Shown here: piece after piece, positions 57,839-64,000 of the stretch | How the letters are laid out: every line of letters begins with the position of its first letter | Position numbering within the stretch: position 1 is the stretch's first letter | NCBI RefSeq assembly: GCF_003003175.1 | Contig: NZ_PVTY01000001.1 | Coordinates: forward strand, 62,001-126,000 | From: Nesterenkonia sandarakina | GTDB taxonomy: Bacteria > Actinomycetota > Actinomycetes > Actinomycetales > Micrococcaceae | DNA length: 64,000 bases | Reading direction: 5' to 3' | Translations under genes and position numbers: made by a program | The notes under the pieces: model-generated | The model's database searches: none | What the model saw: the letters and a program-made list of their open reading frames with translations, nothing else | What the model was told of the DNA's origin: nothing

Positions 57839-57844
57839 TAATCT
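57839..57844 (+). promoter_or_regulatory. -10 element of the DUF3000 gene, leaderless
   Basis: TAATCT lies six bases before the GTG start at 57851. There is no ribosome-binding site, so a leaderless transcript is likely. Confidence 0.5.
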
Positions 57845-57850
57845 GGTGCC

Positions 57851-58552
57851 GTGACAGCTTTCGGTCCCCTCGGCGGACCCGACCAGCAGGGCGCAGGGCG
57901 CGTCGCGCCCGGGCCGCCCCACGGTGCCACCGGCATCGAGGGGCTCCCTGACTCCTTCCTGCGCGCCCTGAGCAGCCTGCGCCAGGCCGCCCCGCGTCCG
58001 GAGGCGTCGGTCCAGGAGGTTCCGGCCCCCTCCAAGCTGGCCCCCTTCGCGGTGGCGCTGCGCGCCGAGGTGCACACCAACGGTGGGATGGTCCTGGGGG
58101 CGCATCCGGTCACCCGGCTGCGCCCGGCGCCGGAGGACACCGAGGTCCTGGCCACCGGACGGTTCATCCTGCTCCACGATCCCGCCGGGCAGCAGGCCTG
58201 GGGCGGTACCTTCCGGGTCGTGATCTATATCCGCGCGGAGCTCGATGCCGATATGGGCAACGATCCGCTGCTGGGCTCGGTGGCGTGGACCTGGCTCTGT
58301 GATTCCCTGGCCCAGCATGGGGTGGAGTACAGTCATGCGGGCGGCACGGCCACCCGGATCCTCTCCGAGAGCTTCGGGAGCATGGAGAACCGGCTGCCGA
58401 GCAACGATGTGGAGCTTCGCGCCTCGTGGAGCCCCACCGGCATCGGTTTCGGCTCCCACCTGCAGGCATGGGCCGATATGGTCTGTTCCTTCGCGGGACT
58501 GCCGCCTTTGCCCGATGGAGTGATCGCCCTGCCACATATCAGGAGGAGCTGA
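57851..58552 (+). CDS. DUF3000 family protein
   Basis: A 233-residue actinobacterial protein of unknown function, regularly placed directly before the RNase D-like gene. Conserved stretches include PDSFLRALSSLR, ALRAEVHTNGGMVLGAHPVTRLRPAP (read in parts), LLGSVAWTWLCDSL and the C-terminal DMVCSFAGLPPLPDGV. The first ~30 residues are Gly/Pro-rich and not conserved. No membrane segment. Cotranscription with the next gene (4-base gap) suggests a shared RNA-related or housekeeping role, but this is inference. Confidence 0.85.
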   Translation: MTAFGPLGGPDQQGAGRVAPGPPHGATGIEGLPDSFLRALSSLRQAAPRPEASVQEVPAPSKLAPFAVALRAEVHTNGGMVLGAHPVTRLRPAPEDTEVLATGRFILLHDPAGQQAWGGTFRVVIYIRAELDADMGNDPLLGSVAWTWLCDSLAQHGVEYSHAGGTATRILSESFGSMENRLPSNDVELRASWSPTGIGFGSHLQAWADMVCSFAGLPPLPDGVIALPHIRRS

Positions 58553-58556
58553 CGCA

Positions 58557-59801
58557 GTGCCGGAGACCTCGATGGACTCCCCCGAGGAGGGGCCGCCGCC
58601 GCTGCTGACCGAACCCGAGGATGGGGTTCCCTTCGTCATCGACACCGCTCGAGGACTGCAGCGCTGCGCCGACGCCCTGGCCGCCGGCACCGGCCCCGTG
58701 GCCGTGGACGCCGAGCGGGCCTCCGGCTTCCGCTATGGTCAGCGCGCGTTCCTGGTCCAGCTCAAGCGGGAGGGCTCCGGGCTGTGGCTCATCGACCCCG
58801 AACCGTTCACCACCCTGGCCCCGGTGCAGGAGGCCCTCGACGGCGTCGAGTGGATCCTGCACGCCGCCAGCCAGGATCTTCCCTGCCTCGCGGAGCTGGG
58901 CATGCACCCGCACAGCCTCTTCGACACCGAGCTCGCCGCACGCCTGGCCGGGCTCCCCCGGGTCAGCCTCGGCGCCGTGGTGGAATCGCTGCTGGGCGTC
59001 CGCCTCGCGAAGGAACACTCCGCGGCCGACTGGTCCAAGCGTCCGCTCCCGCAGGACTGGCTGCGCTATGCGGCGCTCGACGTCGAGCTGCTGATCCCGC
59101 TGCGCGAGAGCCTCACCCAGCTGCTGCGCGACCAGGACAAGCTGGACTGGGCCGAACAGGAGTTCGAGCACCTGCGCACGCACCGTCCCGTCACCATCCC
59201 GCGCAGCGAACGCTGGCGCAAGGCCAGCGGGGTCAACCGGCTGAAGTCCCCGCGCAAGCTCGCGGTGCTGCGCGAGCTCTGGGCGGCCCGGGAGAACATG
59301 GCCGAGACCAAGGACATCGCCCCCGGACACATCCTTCCCGACTCTGCCCTGGTGGCCGCCGCGGACGAGGTGCCGCGCACGGTGCCCCAGCTGCTCTCGA
59401 TCAAGGGGTTCTACGGCCGGGCCGCCAAGCGCGAGGCGCCGAAATGGCTGCGTGCGATCGAATCCGGGACCAAGAACACCCAGGCGCCGGATCCGAAGCG
59501 CCGCGCCGTCGGGCCGCCGCCGCCGCGCACCTGGAAGGACCGCAATCCGCTGGCCTTCCGGCGCTACCGCACCGCCCGGGACTGGCTGAACCACCGCGCC
59601 GATGAGCTCGAGCTCATGCCCGAGACCCTGCTGACCCCTGCCGTGCTCAAGCAGCTCTGCTGGACGCCGCCGGAGGTCCTGGACCTCGACGGTGTCAGCG
59701 CCGCGCTGCGCGACCTCGGGGCACGGCCCTGGCAGATCGAGCAGTGCGCCGCCATCGTCACCGTCGCGATGTTGGACCCGGAGCCGCTGGAGAGCTTCTG
59801 A
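58557..59801 (+). CDS. RNase D-like 3'-5' exonuclease with HRDC domain
   Basis: DEDD-superfamily exonuclease expected to trim RNA 3' ends. The 414-residue product has the exonuclease motifs VAVDAERASGFRYGQRAFLVQL (shown in part: D and E of motif I), ILHAASQDLPCL (motif II) and LRYAALDVELLIPL (motif III), followed by an HRDC domain (about 210-290) and a C-terminal winged/HRDC-like region. GTG 58557 is preceded by AGGAGGAG at good spacing. The DUF3000-RNase D order is conserved in Actinobacteria. Confidence 0.9.
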   Translation: MPETSMDSPEEGPPPLLTEPEDGVPFVIDTARGLQRCADALAAGTGPVAVDAERASGFRYGQRAFLVQLKREGSGLWLIDPEPFTTLAPVQEALDGVEWILHAASQDLPCLAELGMHPHSLFDTELAARLAGLPRVSLGAVVESLLGVRLAKEHSAADWSKRPLPQDWLRYAALDVELLIPLRESLTQLLRDQDKLDWAEQEFEHLRTHRPVTIPRSERWRKASGVNRLKSPRKLAVLRELWAARENMAETKDIAPGHILPDSALVAAADEVPRTVPQLLSIKGFYGRAAKREAPKWLRAIESGTKNTQAPDPKRRAVGPPPPRTWKDRNPLAFRRYRTARDWLNHRADELELMPETLLTPAVLKQLCWTPPEVLDLDGVSAALRDLGARPWQIEQCAAIVTVAMLDPEPLESF

Positions 59802-59816
59802 GGCTCGCCGGGATGG

Positions 59817-59845
59817 TTTCCCCCGTGGTTACTCATGGGTAGGAT
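59817..59845 (+). promoter_or_regulatory. Promoter of the FadB-type gene
   Basis: TTTCCC (59817-59822) and TAGGAT (59840-59845) are spaced by 17 bases; transcription from about 59852 gives a ~58-base leader before ATG 59910. Confidence 0.4.
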
Positions 59846-59909
59846 GTGAGCTGAGACTCATCCTCAGGCGCGGTCCACCCGCGCCGACCCGACGCCACGG
59901 AGGCCCCAC

Positions 59910-62087
59910 ATGACAGCAGCGCACTCACCGGAGATCCCCGCGGAGGCCCTGGACTTCTCCGGGTTCAGCGACCTCGCGGCGGCCTTCAGCGACGAGGTCA
60001 TCACCCACTCCCGGGCCGAGGACGTGGTGCTGCCCGACGGCGCCGGCACGCTGGTCCTGATCCGCCTGGACAACGATCACCCCAAGCGCCCCTCCACGCT
60101 GGGCCCGAGCAGCCTGATCCAGTTCGGCCAGGTCCTCGCCGCCCAGCTGCCGCGGGCCCGCGCCGGAGAGATCTCCGGCATCGCCGTGATCGGCAAGCCG
60201 GGGGTGCTCGCCGCCGGAGCCGACCTGGGTGCCGCCGAGCGGGTGGACTCCCGGGACCACTCCACCGCGATGGCCGACCTGGGCCACCACGCCTACCGGC
60301 TGCTGGAAGACTTCCCGGTCCCGAGCTTCGTGTTCATCAACGGCACCGCGCTGGGCGGCGGGCTCGAGATCGCGCTGGCCGCCCAGCACCGCACCGTCTC
60401 CACCGCCGCGAAGGGCATCGGACTGCCCGAGGCCTTCCTGGGGCTGGTCCCCGGGTGGGGCGGGATCTACCGGCTGCCGCACCTGATCGGCCCGGAGGCC
60501 GCCGCCGAGGTCATCTTCACCAACGCGCTGAACAACAACCGCACCCTGACCGGGCAGAAGGTCCACGCGCTGGGCATCGCCGATGCGCTCTTCGACGCCG
60601 AGAGCTTCGAGGCCGAGAGCCTCGCCTACGCCGCCCGGATCATCACCGGGGACGCGGACGCTGCGCAGCAGCTGGCCGCCCAGCGCAGCCACGACGACTC
60701 CCCCGAGGCCTGGACCCGCGCGATCGCGTCCGCCGAGCGGACGGTGGCGACCAAGCTGGGCCCCTCCGCCCCCGCACCGCGCCGTGCCCTGGATCTGTTC
60801 ACCCAGGTCCCGTCCCGCACCCGGGAGCAGAGCCGTGAGGCCGAATGCGAGGCGCTGGGTGATCTGATGCTCACCGATGAGTTCCGCAACACCGTGTATG
60901 CGTTCCTGAACCTGCTGCAGAAGCGCGCCAAGCGTCCCGCGGGGGTGCCCGAGGTCCCGCCGCGCAGCATCACCAAGGTCGGAGTCGTCGGTGCAGGGCT
61001 CATGGCCTCGCAGCTCGCGATGGTCTTCGCCGCGCAGCTGCGGGTCCCGGTGGTGCTCACCGACATCGACCAGGCCCGCGTGGACAAGGGCCTGGAGCAT
61101 ATCGCGGCCCAGCTCGAGAAGCAGGCCAAGAAGGGTCGGCTCAGCGTCGAACAGGCCGCCGGGCTGCGCGGACTGATCACCGGCTCCACGGACAAGTCCG
61201 TCTACGCCGACGCCGACTTCGTCATCGAGGCGGTCTTCGAGGAGATCAGCGTCAAGAAGCAGGTCTTCGCCGAGCTGGAGCAGATCGTGCCCGCCGAGAC
61301 CATCCTCGCGACGAACACCTCATCGCTCTCGGTCACCGAGATGGCGGCCGACCTGGCGCACCCCGAGCGGGTGATCGGGTTCCACTTCTTCAACCCGGTG
61401 GCCGCCATGCCGCTGGTGGAGATCGCCCGGGCGCCGCAGACCGCCGATGAGCCCATCGCGACCGCCTTCGCCCTCGCCGCCGGACTGCGCAAGACCCCGG
61501 TGCTGACCAGCGATTCCACGGCGTTCGTGGTCAACCGGGTGCTGCTGCGACTGATGGCCGAGGTGCAGAAGGCCTTCGACGAGGGCACCGACCCCGCCAC
61601 GGCCGACGCCGCGCTGAAGCCCATCGGGCTGCCGATGAGCCCGTTCACGCTGCTCGCGATGGTCGGCATTCCGGTGGCGCAGCACGTCACCGAGTCGCTG
61701 CACGCAAGCTTCGGGGATCGCTTCCACGTCTCGGCCAACCTGCAGCGGCTCATCGATGCCGGGGTCACCGAGATCTGGAGCACCGACGACGACGGCCGGC
61801 CCAATGTCGCTGGTCAGCCTTATATCAAGGACAGCACCACGGATCTGATGAGCTTCGGGAGCTCGCCGCGCACCGCCGAGGAGCTGCTCACCACGGTCCA
61901 GGATGCTCTCGCCGAGGAGATCGGGATGATGCTCGATGAGGGCGTCGTCGCCTCCCGCCAGGACGTGGACCTGTGCATGATCCTCGGGGCCGGCTGGCCG
62001 CTGCACCGCGGCGGGATCACCCCGTACCTGGATCAGGTGGGCGCCAGCGAACGCGTCAACGGTCGCGCGTTCAGCACGCGCGACTGA
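59910..62087 (+). CDS. fadB: 3-Hydroxyacyl-CoA dehydrogenase / enoyl-CoA hydratase (FadB-type fusion)
   Basis: Carries out the hydration and dehydrogenation steps of fatty-acid beta-oxidation. The 725-residue protein has an N-terminal crotonase domain with NGTALGGGLEIALAAQHR and GLPEAFLGLVPGWGG (both catalytic glutamates present), then an NAD-binding hydroxyacyl-CoA dehydrogenase with VGVVGAGLMASQLAMVFA, NTSSLSVTEMA and GFHFFNPVAAMPLVE, and a C-terminal dimerisation part. The third glycine of the usual GxGxxG is alanine or serine. The thiolase gene that commonly precedes it in relatives is missing from this window. Confidence 0.94.
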   Translation: MTAAHSPEIPAEALDFSGFSDLAAAFSDEVITHSRAEDVVLPDGAGTLVLIRLDNDHPKRPSTLGPSSLIQFGQVLAAQLPRARAGEISGIAVIGKPGVLAAGADLGAAERVDSRDHSTAMADLGHHAYRLLEDFPVPSFVFINGTALGGGLEIALAAQHRTVSTAAKGIGLPEAFLGLVPGWGGIYRLPHLIGPEAAAEVIFTNALNNNRTLTGQKVHALGIADALFDAESFEAESLAYAARIITGDADAAQQLAAQRSHDDSPEAWTRAIASAERTVATKLGPSAPAPRRALDLFTQVPSRTREQSREAECEALGDLMLTDEFRNTVYAFLNLLQKRAKRPAGVPEVPPRSITKVGVVGAGLMASQLAMVFAAQLRVPVVLTDIDQARVDKGLEHIAAQLEKQAKKGRLSVEQAAGLRGLITGSTDKSVYADADFVIEAVFEEISVKKQVFAELEQIVPAETILATNTSSLSVTEMAADLAHPERVIGFHFFNPVAAMPLVEIARAPQTADEPIATAFALAAGLRKTPVLTSDSTAFVVNRVLLRLMAEVQKAFDEGTDPATADAALKPIGLPMSPFTLLAMVGIPVAQHVTESLHASFGDRFHVSANLQRLIDAGVTEIWSTDDDGRPNVAGQPYIKDSTTDLMSFGSSPRTAEELLTTVQDALAEEIGMMLDEGVVASRQDVDLCMILGAGWPLHRGGITPYLDQVGASERVNGRAFSTRD

Positions 62088-62170
62088 GCCGCTGCGGGGC
62101 CGGGTCCAGGAGATGGTGCAGGCGCAGGTCAGCGCGCCGACACAGAGCCTGGGCCCGGACCGATCACTCG

Positions 62171-62176
62171 TAGAAT
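62171..62176 (+). promoter_or_regulatory. -10 element of the Rieske gene, leaderless
   Basis: TAGAAT, close to the ideal -10, ends seven bases before ATG 62184. Transcription would begin at the start codon, which supports 62184 over the ATG at 62175 that overlaps the box. Confidence 0.5.
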
Positions 62177-62183
62177 GGGCACC

Positions 62184-62615
62184 ATGACCTCGCCATGCTG
62201 TGACCGCCGTCGATTCCTGCACGCCTCTGCACTGACCGCAGGCTCGGCGGCGCTGCTGACCGCATGCGGCGTCGACGGGACCCCCGAGTCGGCGACTCCG
62301 ACCCTCGCCGAGGGCGGCACCTGGACCGAGGTCATGCCGCTCGATGAGCTGGAGGTCGGGGCGAGCAGCACAGCTGAGGTCGGCGAGACCCAGCTCCTGC
62401 TGCACCGCAGCGACGAGTCCACGATCCACGCGTTCTCCGCGGTCTGCACCCATCAGGGGTGCGCCGTCGGCACAGAGCCGGAGCGCTTCGCCTGCCCCTG
62501 CCACGGCTCGATCTTCAACCTCGAGACCGGTGCCGCCGAGGGCGGTCCGGCGAGCGATCCGTTGACCCGCTACCCCGCCGAGATCAGCGGGGACACCATC
62601 CGGGTCCAGGCCTAG
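62184..62615 (+). CDS. Tat-exported Rieske [2Fe-2S] protein
   Basis: A 143-residue exported iron-sulfur protein. The N-terminus has a twin-arginine motif (DRRRFLHAS) and an h-region ending in LLTAC, a lipobox (Cys28), so it is probably a Tat-translocated lipoprotein. The Rieske ligands are present: C88-T-H90 and C104-P-C106-H107, with C93 and C106 placed for the stabilising disulfide. It is not next to cytochrome bc1 genes, so its redox partner is unknown; similar small orphan Rieske lipoproteins are common in Actinobacteria. Confidence 0.9.
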   Translation: MTSPCCDRRRFLHASALTAGSAALLTACGVDGTPESATPTLAEGGTWTEVMPLDELEVGASSTAEVGETQLLLHRSDESTIHAFSAVCTHQGCAVGTEPERFACPCHGSIFNLETGAAEGGPASDPLTRYPAEISGDTIRVQA

Positions 62616-62630
62616 GCGCGACTGCCTGGC

Positions 62631-62674
62631 GGCTCAGCCTGGATGCTCGGCTCGGCCTGGATGTCGGCTCAGCC
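62631..62674. repeat. Tandem duplication of a gene 3' end
   Basis: Units GGCTCAGCCTGGATGCTC, GGCTCGGCCTGGATGTC and the partial GGCTCAGCC. The last contains the stop codon of the minus-strand gene ending at 62669; the first two look like copies of that end, one with the stop destroyed. Confidence 0.65.
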
Positions 62675-63160
62675 AACGCGCAGCTCGATCTTCGAGGCAG
62701 GCACGTCGCCGCCGCGCATGGCGGCCTTCACGGCTTCCCGGGCCTTGCCCTGGTGCAGCGTCGTGATCTGCATGACCGAGGCATGCCCGCCGTCGTGGGC
62801 TTCGATCACTGGATCGCTGAGCAGTCCCAGGCCGCGCCAGGCCAGGATGGCCAGCACGTCACGATGCACGGCACCGATGTTGCGCTCCTCGGAGGCGCTG
62901 GGCGTCTCGCCCTTGAGCGGGTAGAGCAGCCGCAGCTGGATCTGCGACTCGGCCGGGGGTTCGGTGTAGCCGTCGGCCCGGCACTGGGCGATGAAGCTCT
63001 CGAGCAGCTGCTCGGCCTCCTCGGCAGCGGCCTTCTCGGAGGTCAGCTTGCCGTTGGCGCCGAGGACGCCGTGGTGGATGACGAACTCTCCGGCCGCTTC
63101 GTCGTGCCAGGCTTCGCGGTAGTTCCAGGCCTGCTCGTCGCGGCGGTAGAGAGTGATCAA
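62669..63160 (-). CDS. Conserved hypothetical protein
   Basis: A 163-residue soluble protein without a recognised domain. The N-terminus (MITLYRRDEQAWNYREAWHD) and EFVIHHGVLGANGKL look like a small beta-rich domain; the rest is charged helix and ends ASKIELRVG. TTG 63160 is preceded by AAAGG seven bases upstream and follows the dxs stop by two bases, so it is translated from the dxs transcript. Confidence 0.75.
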   Translation of the reverse strand: MITLYRRDEQAWNYREAWHDEAAGEFVIHHGVLGANGKLTSEKAAAEEAEQLLESFIAQCRADGYTEPPAESQIQLRLLYPLKGETPSASEERNIGAVHRDVLAILAWRGLGLLSDPVIEAHDGGHASVMQITTLHQGKAREAVKAAMRGGDVPASKIELRVG

Positions 63161-63162
63161 TG

Positions 63163-64000
63163 TCAGGCCTTTCGGGTACGGAGACTGGGGATCTGGCCGG
63201 TGGGGAACGGTTCGCCGGGCAGCGGGCGTGCGTAGGGCACCTTCGTGCCGAGGACCTGTCCGACAGCGTCCTGGGTGATCTTCTGGGCGGTGAGGCCCAC
63301 GCGTTCGAGGACCTCGCCGCGGGTGCCGTGGGCTAGGAACTCCACGGGGAGTCCGACCTCGTTGAGGCCGGTGTCCACGCCTGCCTCACGCATGCTCTGC
63401 CGGATGCGTGAGCCGACGCCGCCGGCCTTGACGCCGTCCTCGATGCAGATGACGGTGCGGTGCCGAGCGGCCAGGGAGACCACCGAGTCCGGGACGGGCA
63501 GGACCCAGCGCGGGTCCACCACGGTGGCGCTGATGCCCTGATCGGCGAGCCGCTGGGCGACGTCGAGGGAGAGCTCGGCCATGGTGCCCACGGAGACGAT
63601 GAGCACATCGTGGGCGTAGGGCTTCTTGGTCTCCGCCGTCGTCTCCGGGCTGGCGGCCGTGCGCCAGAGCACGTCGACTCCGTCCTCCAGCCGCTCTAGC
63701 GCGTCGATCTCGCCGTTGACCGAGCCCTTGGAGAAGCGCAGCACGGTCGGGGCGTCGTCCACGGCCACCGCTTCGCGCAGCTCCTCGCGCAGCCGGGTGG
63801 AGTCTCGCGGCGCCGCGATCCGCAGCCCCGGGACGATCTGCAGCAGCGAGAGGTCCCACATGCCGTGATGGCTGGGACCGTCAGGTCCGGTGACGCCGGC
63901 CCGGTCGAGGACCACGGTGACGCCGGCCTTGTGCAGCGCGACGTCCATCAGCAGCTGGTCGAACGCGCGGTTCAGGAAGGTCGCGTAGATCGCGACCACC
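63163..64000 (-). CDS. dxs: 1-Deoxy-D-xylulose-5-phosphate synthase (5' part outside the window)
   Basis: First enzyme of the MEP isoprenoid pathway, condensing pyruvate and glyceraldehyde 3-phosphate with thiamine diphosphate. The visible ~279 residues are the C-terminal part: the pyrimidine-binding domain end ([40 protein letters not shown]) and the transketolase C-terminal domain ([35 protein letters not shown]). The N-terminal thiamine-binding domain lies past the window end. Confidence 0.95.
   Translation of the reverse strand, partial: VVAIYATFLNRAFDQLLMDVALHKAGVTVVLDRAGVTGPDGPSHHGMWDLSLLQIVPGLRIAAPRDSTRLREELREAVAVDDAPTVLRFSKGSVNGEIDALERLEDGVDVLWRTAASPETTAETKKPYAHDVLIVSVGTMAELSLDVAQRLADQGISATVVDPRWVLPVPDSVVSLAARHRTVICIEDGVKAGGVGSRIRQSMREAGVDTGLNEVGLPVEFLAHGTRGEVLERVGLTAQKITQDAVGQVLGTKVPYARPLPGEPFPTGQIPSLRTRKA

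Noticed and set aside
59802-59909. Loss of a thiolase (fadA) gene before the FadB-type gene
   Set aside because: Thiolase genes are often scattered in Actinobacteria, so absence here is weak evidence.
62175-62183. Alternative ATG three codons upstream for the Rieske protein
   Set aside because: It overlaps the TAGAAT -10 box; a leaderless start at 62184 fits the promoter better.

Overview
The window is chromosomal DNA from a high-GC Gram-positive bacterium of the Micrococcales, most likely Micrococcaceae (Nesterenkonia/Arthrobacter-like). This is inferred from actinobacterial families (DUF4191, DUF3000, MshA, a phosphatidylinositol-phosphate-synthase-type enzyme, a Lsr2 relic, a long-form GAPDH), TANNNT -10 promoters with frequent leaderless starts, and gene orders such as yebC-ruvCAB-yajC-secDF-rel. 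Many proteins carry acidic or Ala/Pro-rich linkers, as in moderately halotolerant relatives. Nearly all of the window is core genome. No prophage, CRISPR array, intact insertion sequence or recognisable defence island was found.

Layout. 1-5.4 kb: a kinase-like membrane protein (cut by the window edge), lipB-lipA (lipoate synthesis), a DUF4191 membrane protein, and rpsD with a structured leader. 5.5-9.7 kb: alaS-ruvX and an AbiEi-like protein. 9.7-19 kb, minus strand: rel, secF-secD-yajC, ruvB-ruvA (with a LexA/SOS-box candidate), ruvC, yebC. 19-24 kb: an M3 peptidase, a tiny membrane ORF, a lipoprotein, an MFS relic and a DUF429 protein. 23.5-28.2 kb, minus strand: CDP-alcohol phosphatidyltransferase, HIT hydrolase, thrS, nei, rpiB. 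28.4-33.7 kb: a truncated haemoglobin, then a gluconate module (gntR divergent from gntK-gntP) and tesB. 33.8-40.3 kb: mshA, a DUF2079 membrane protein abutting tRNA-Arg(TCT), an ssb paralogue, ettA and yaaA. 40.3-42.4 kb: RNase P RNA and a long-form GAPDH. 42.4-44.8 kb: a less GC-rich patch with a fused dihydroxyacetone kinase and an Lsr2 relic. 44.8-57.8 kb: RNase HI, Nif3-like, msrA-cysK-cysE, nitronate monooxygenase, gnd, ppk2, zapE, sseA-sufE, an alpha/beta hydrolase, and msrB with a threonine aldolase. 57.8-64 kb: DUF3000, RNase D-like, a FadB-type enzyme, a Rieske protein, a hypothetical protein and dxs (cut by the window edge).

Functional links. gntK feeds 6-phosphogluconate to gnd, about 19 kb away. 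msrA-cysK-cysE, sseA-sufE and msrB cluster sulfur assimilation, Fe-S assembly and methionine-sulfoxide repair. The SOS-box candidate suggests that ruvAB can be induced separately from ruvC. The observations most worth a second look are the overlapping hairpins between cysK and cysE, the SOS box inside the ruv operon, the tiny membrane ORF without a normal start, the gene-end tandem duplications, and the dihydroxyacetone kinase/Lsr2-relic patch. I did not find a convincing wholly new biological system.
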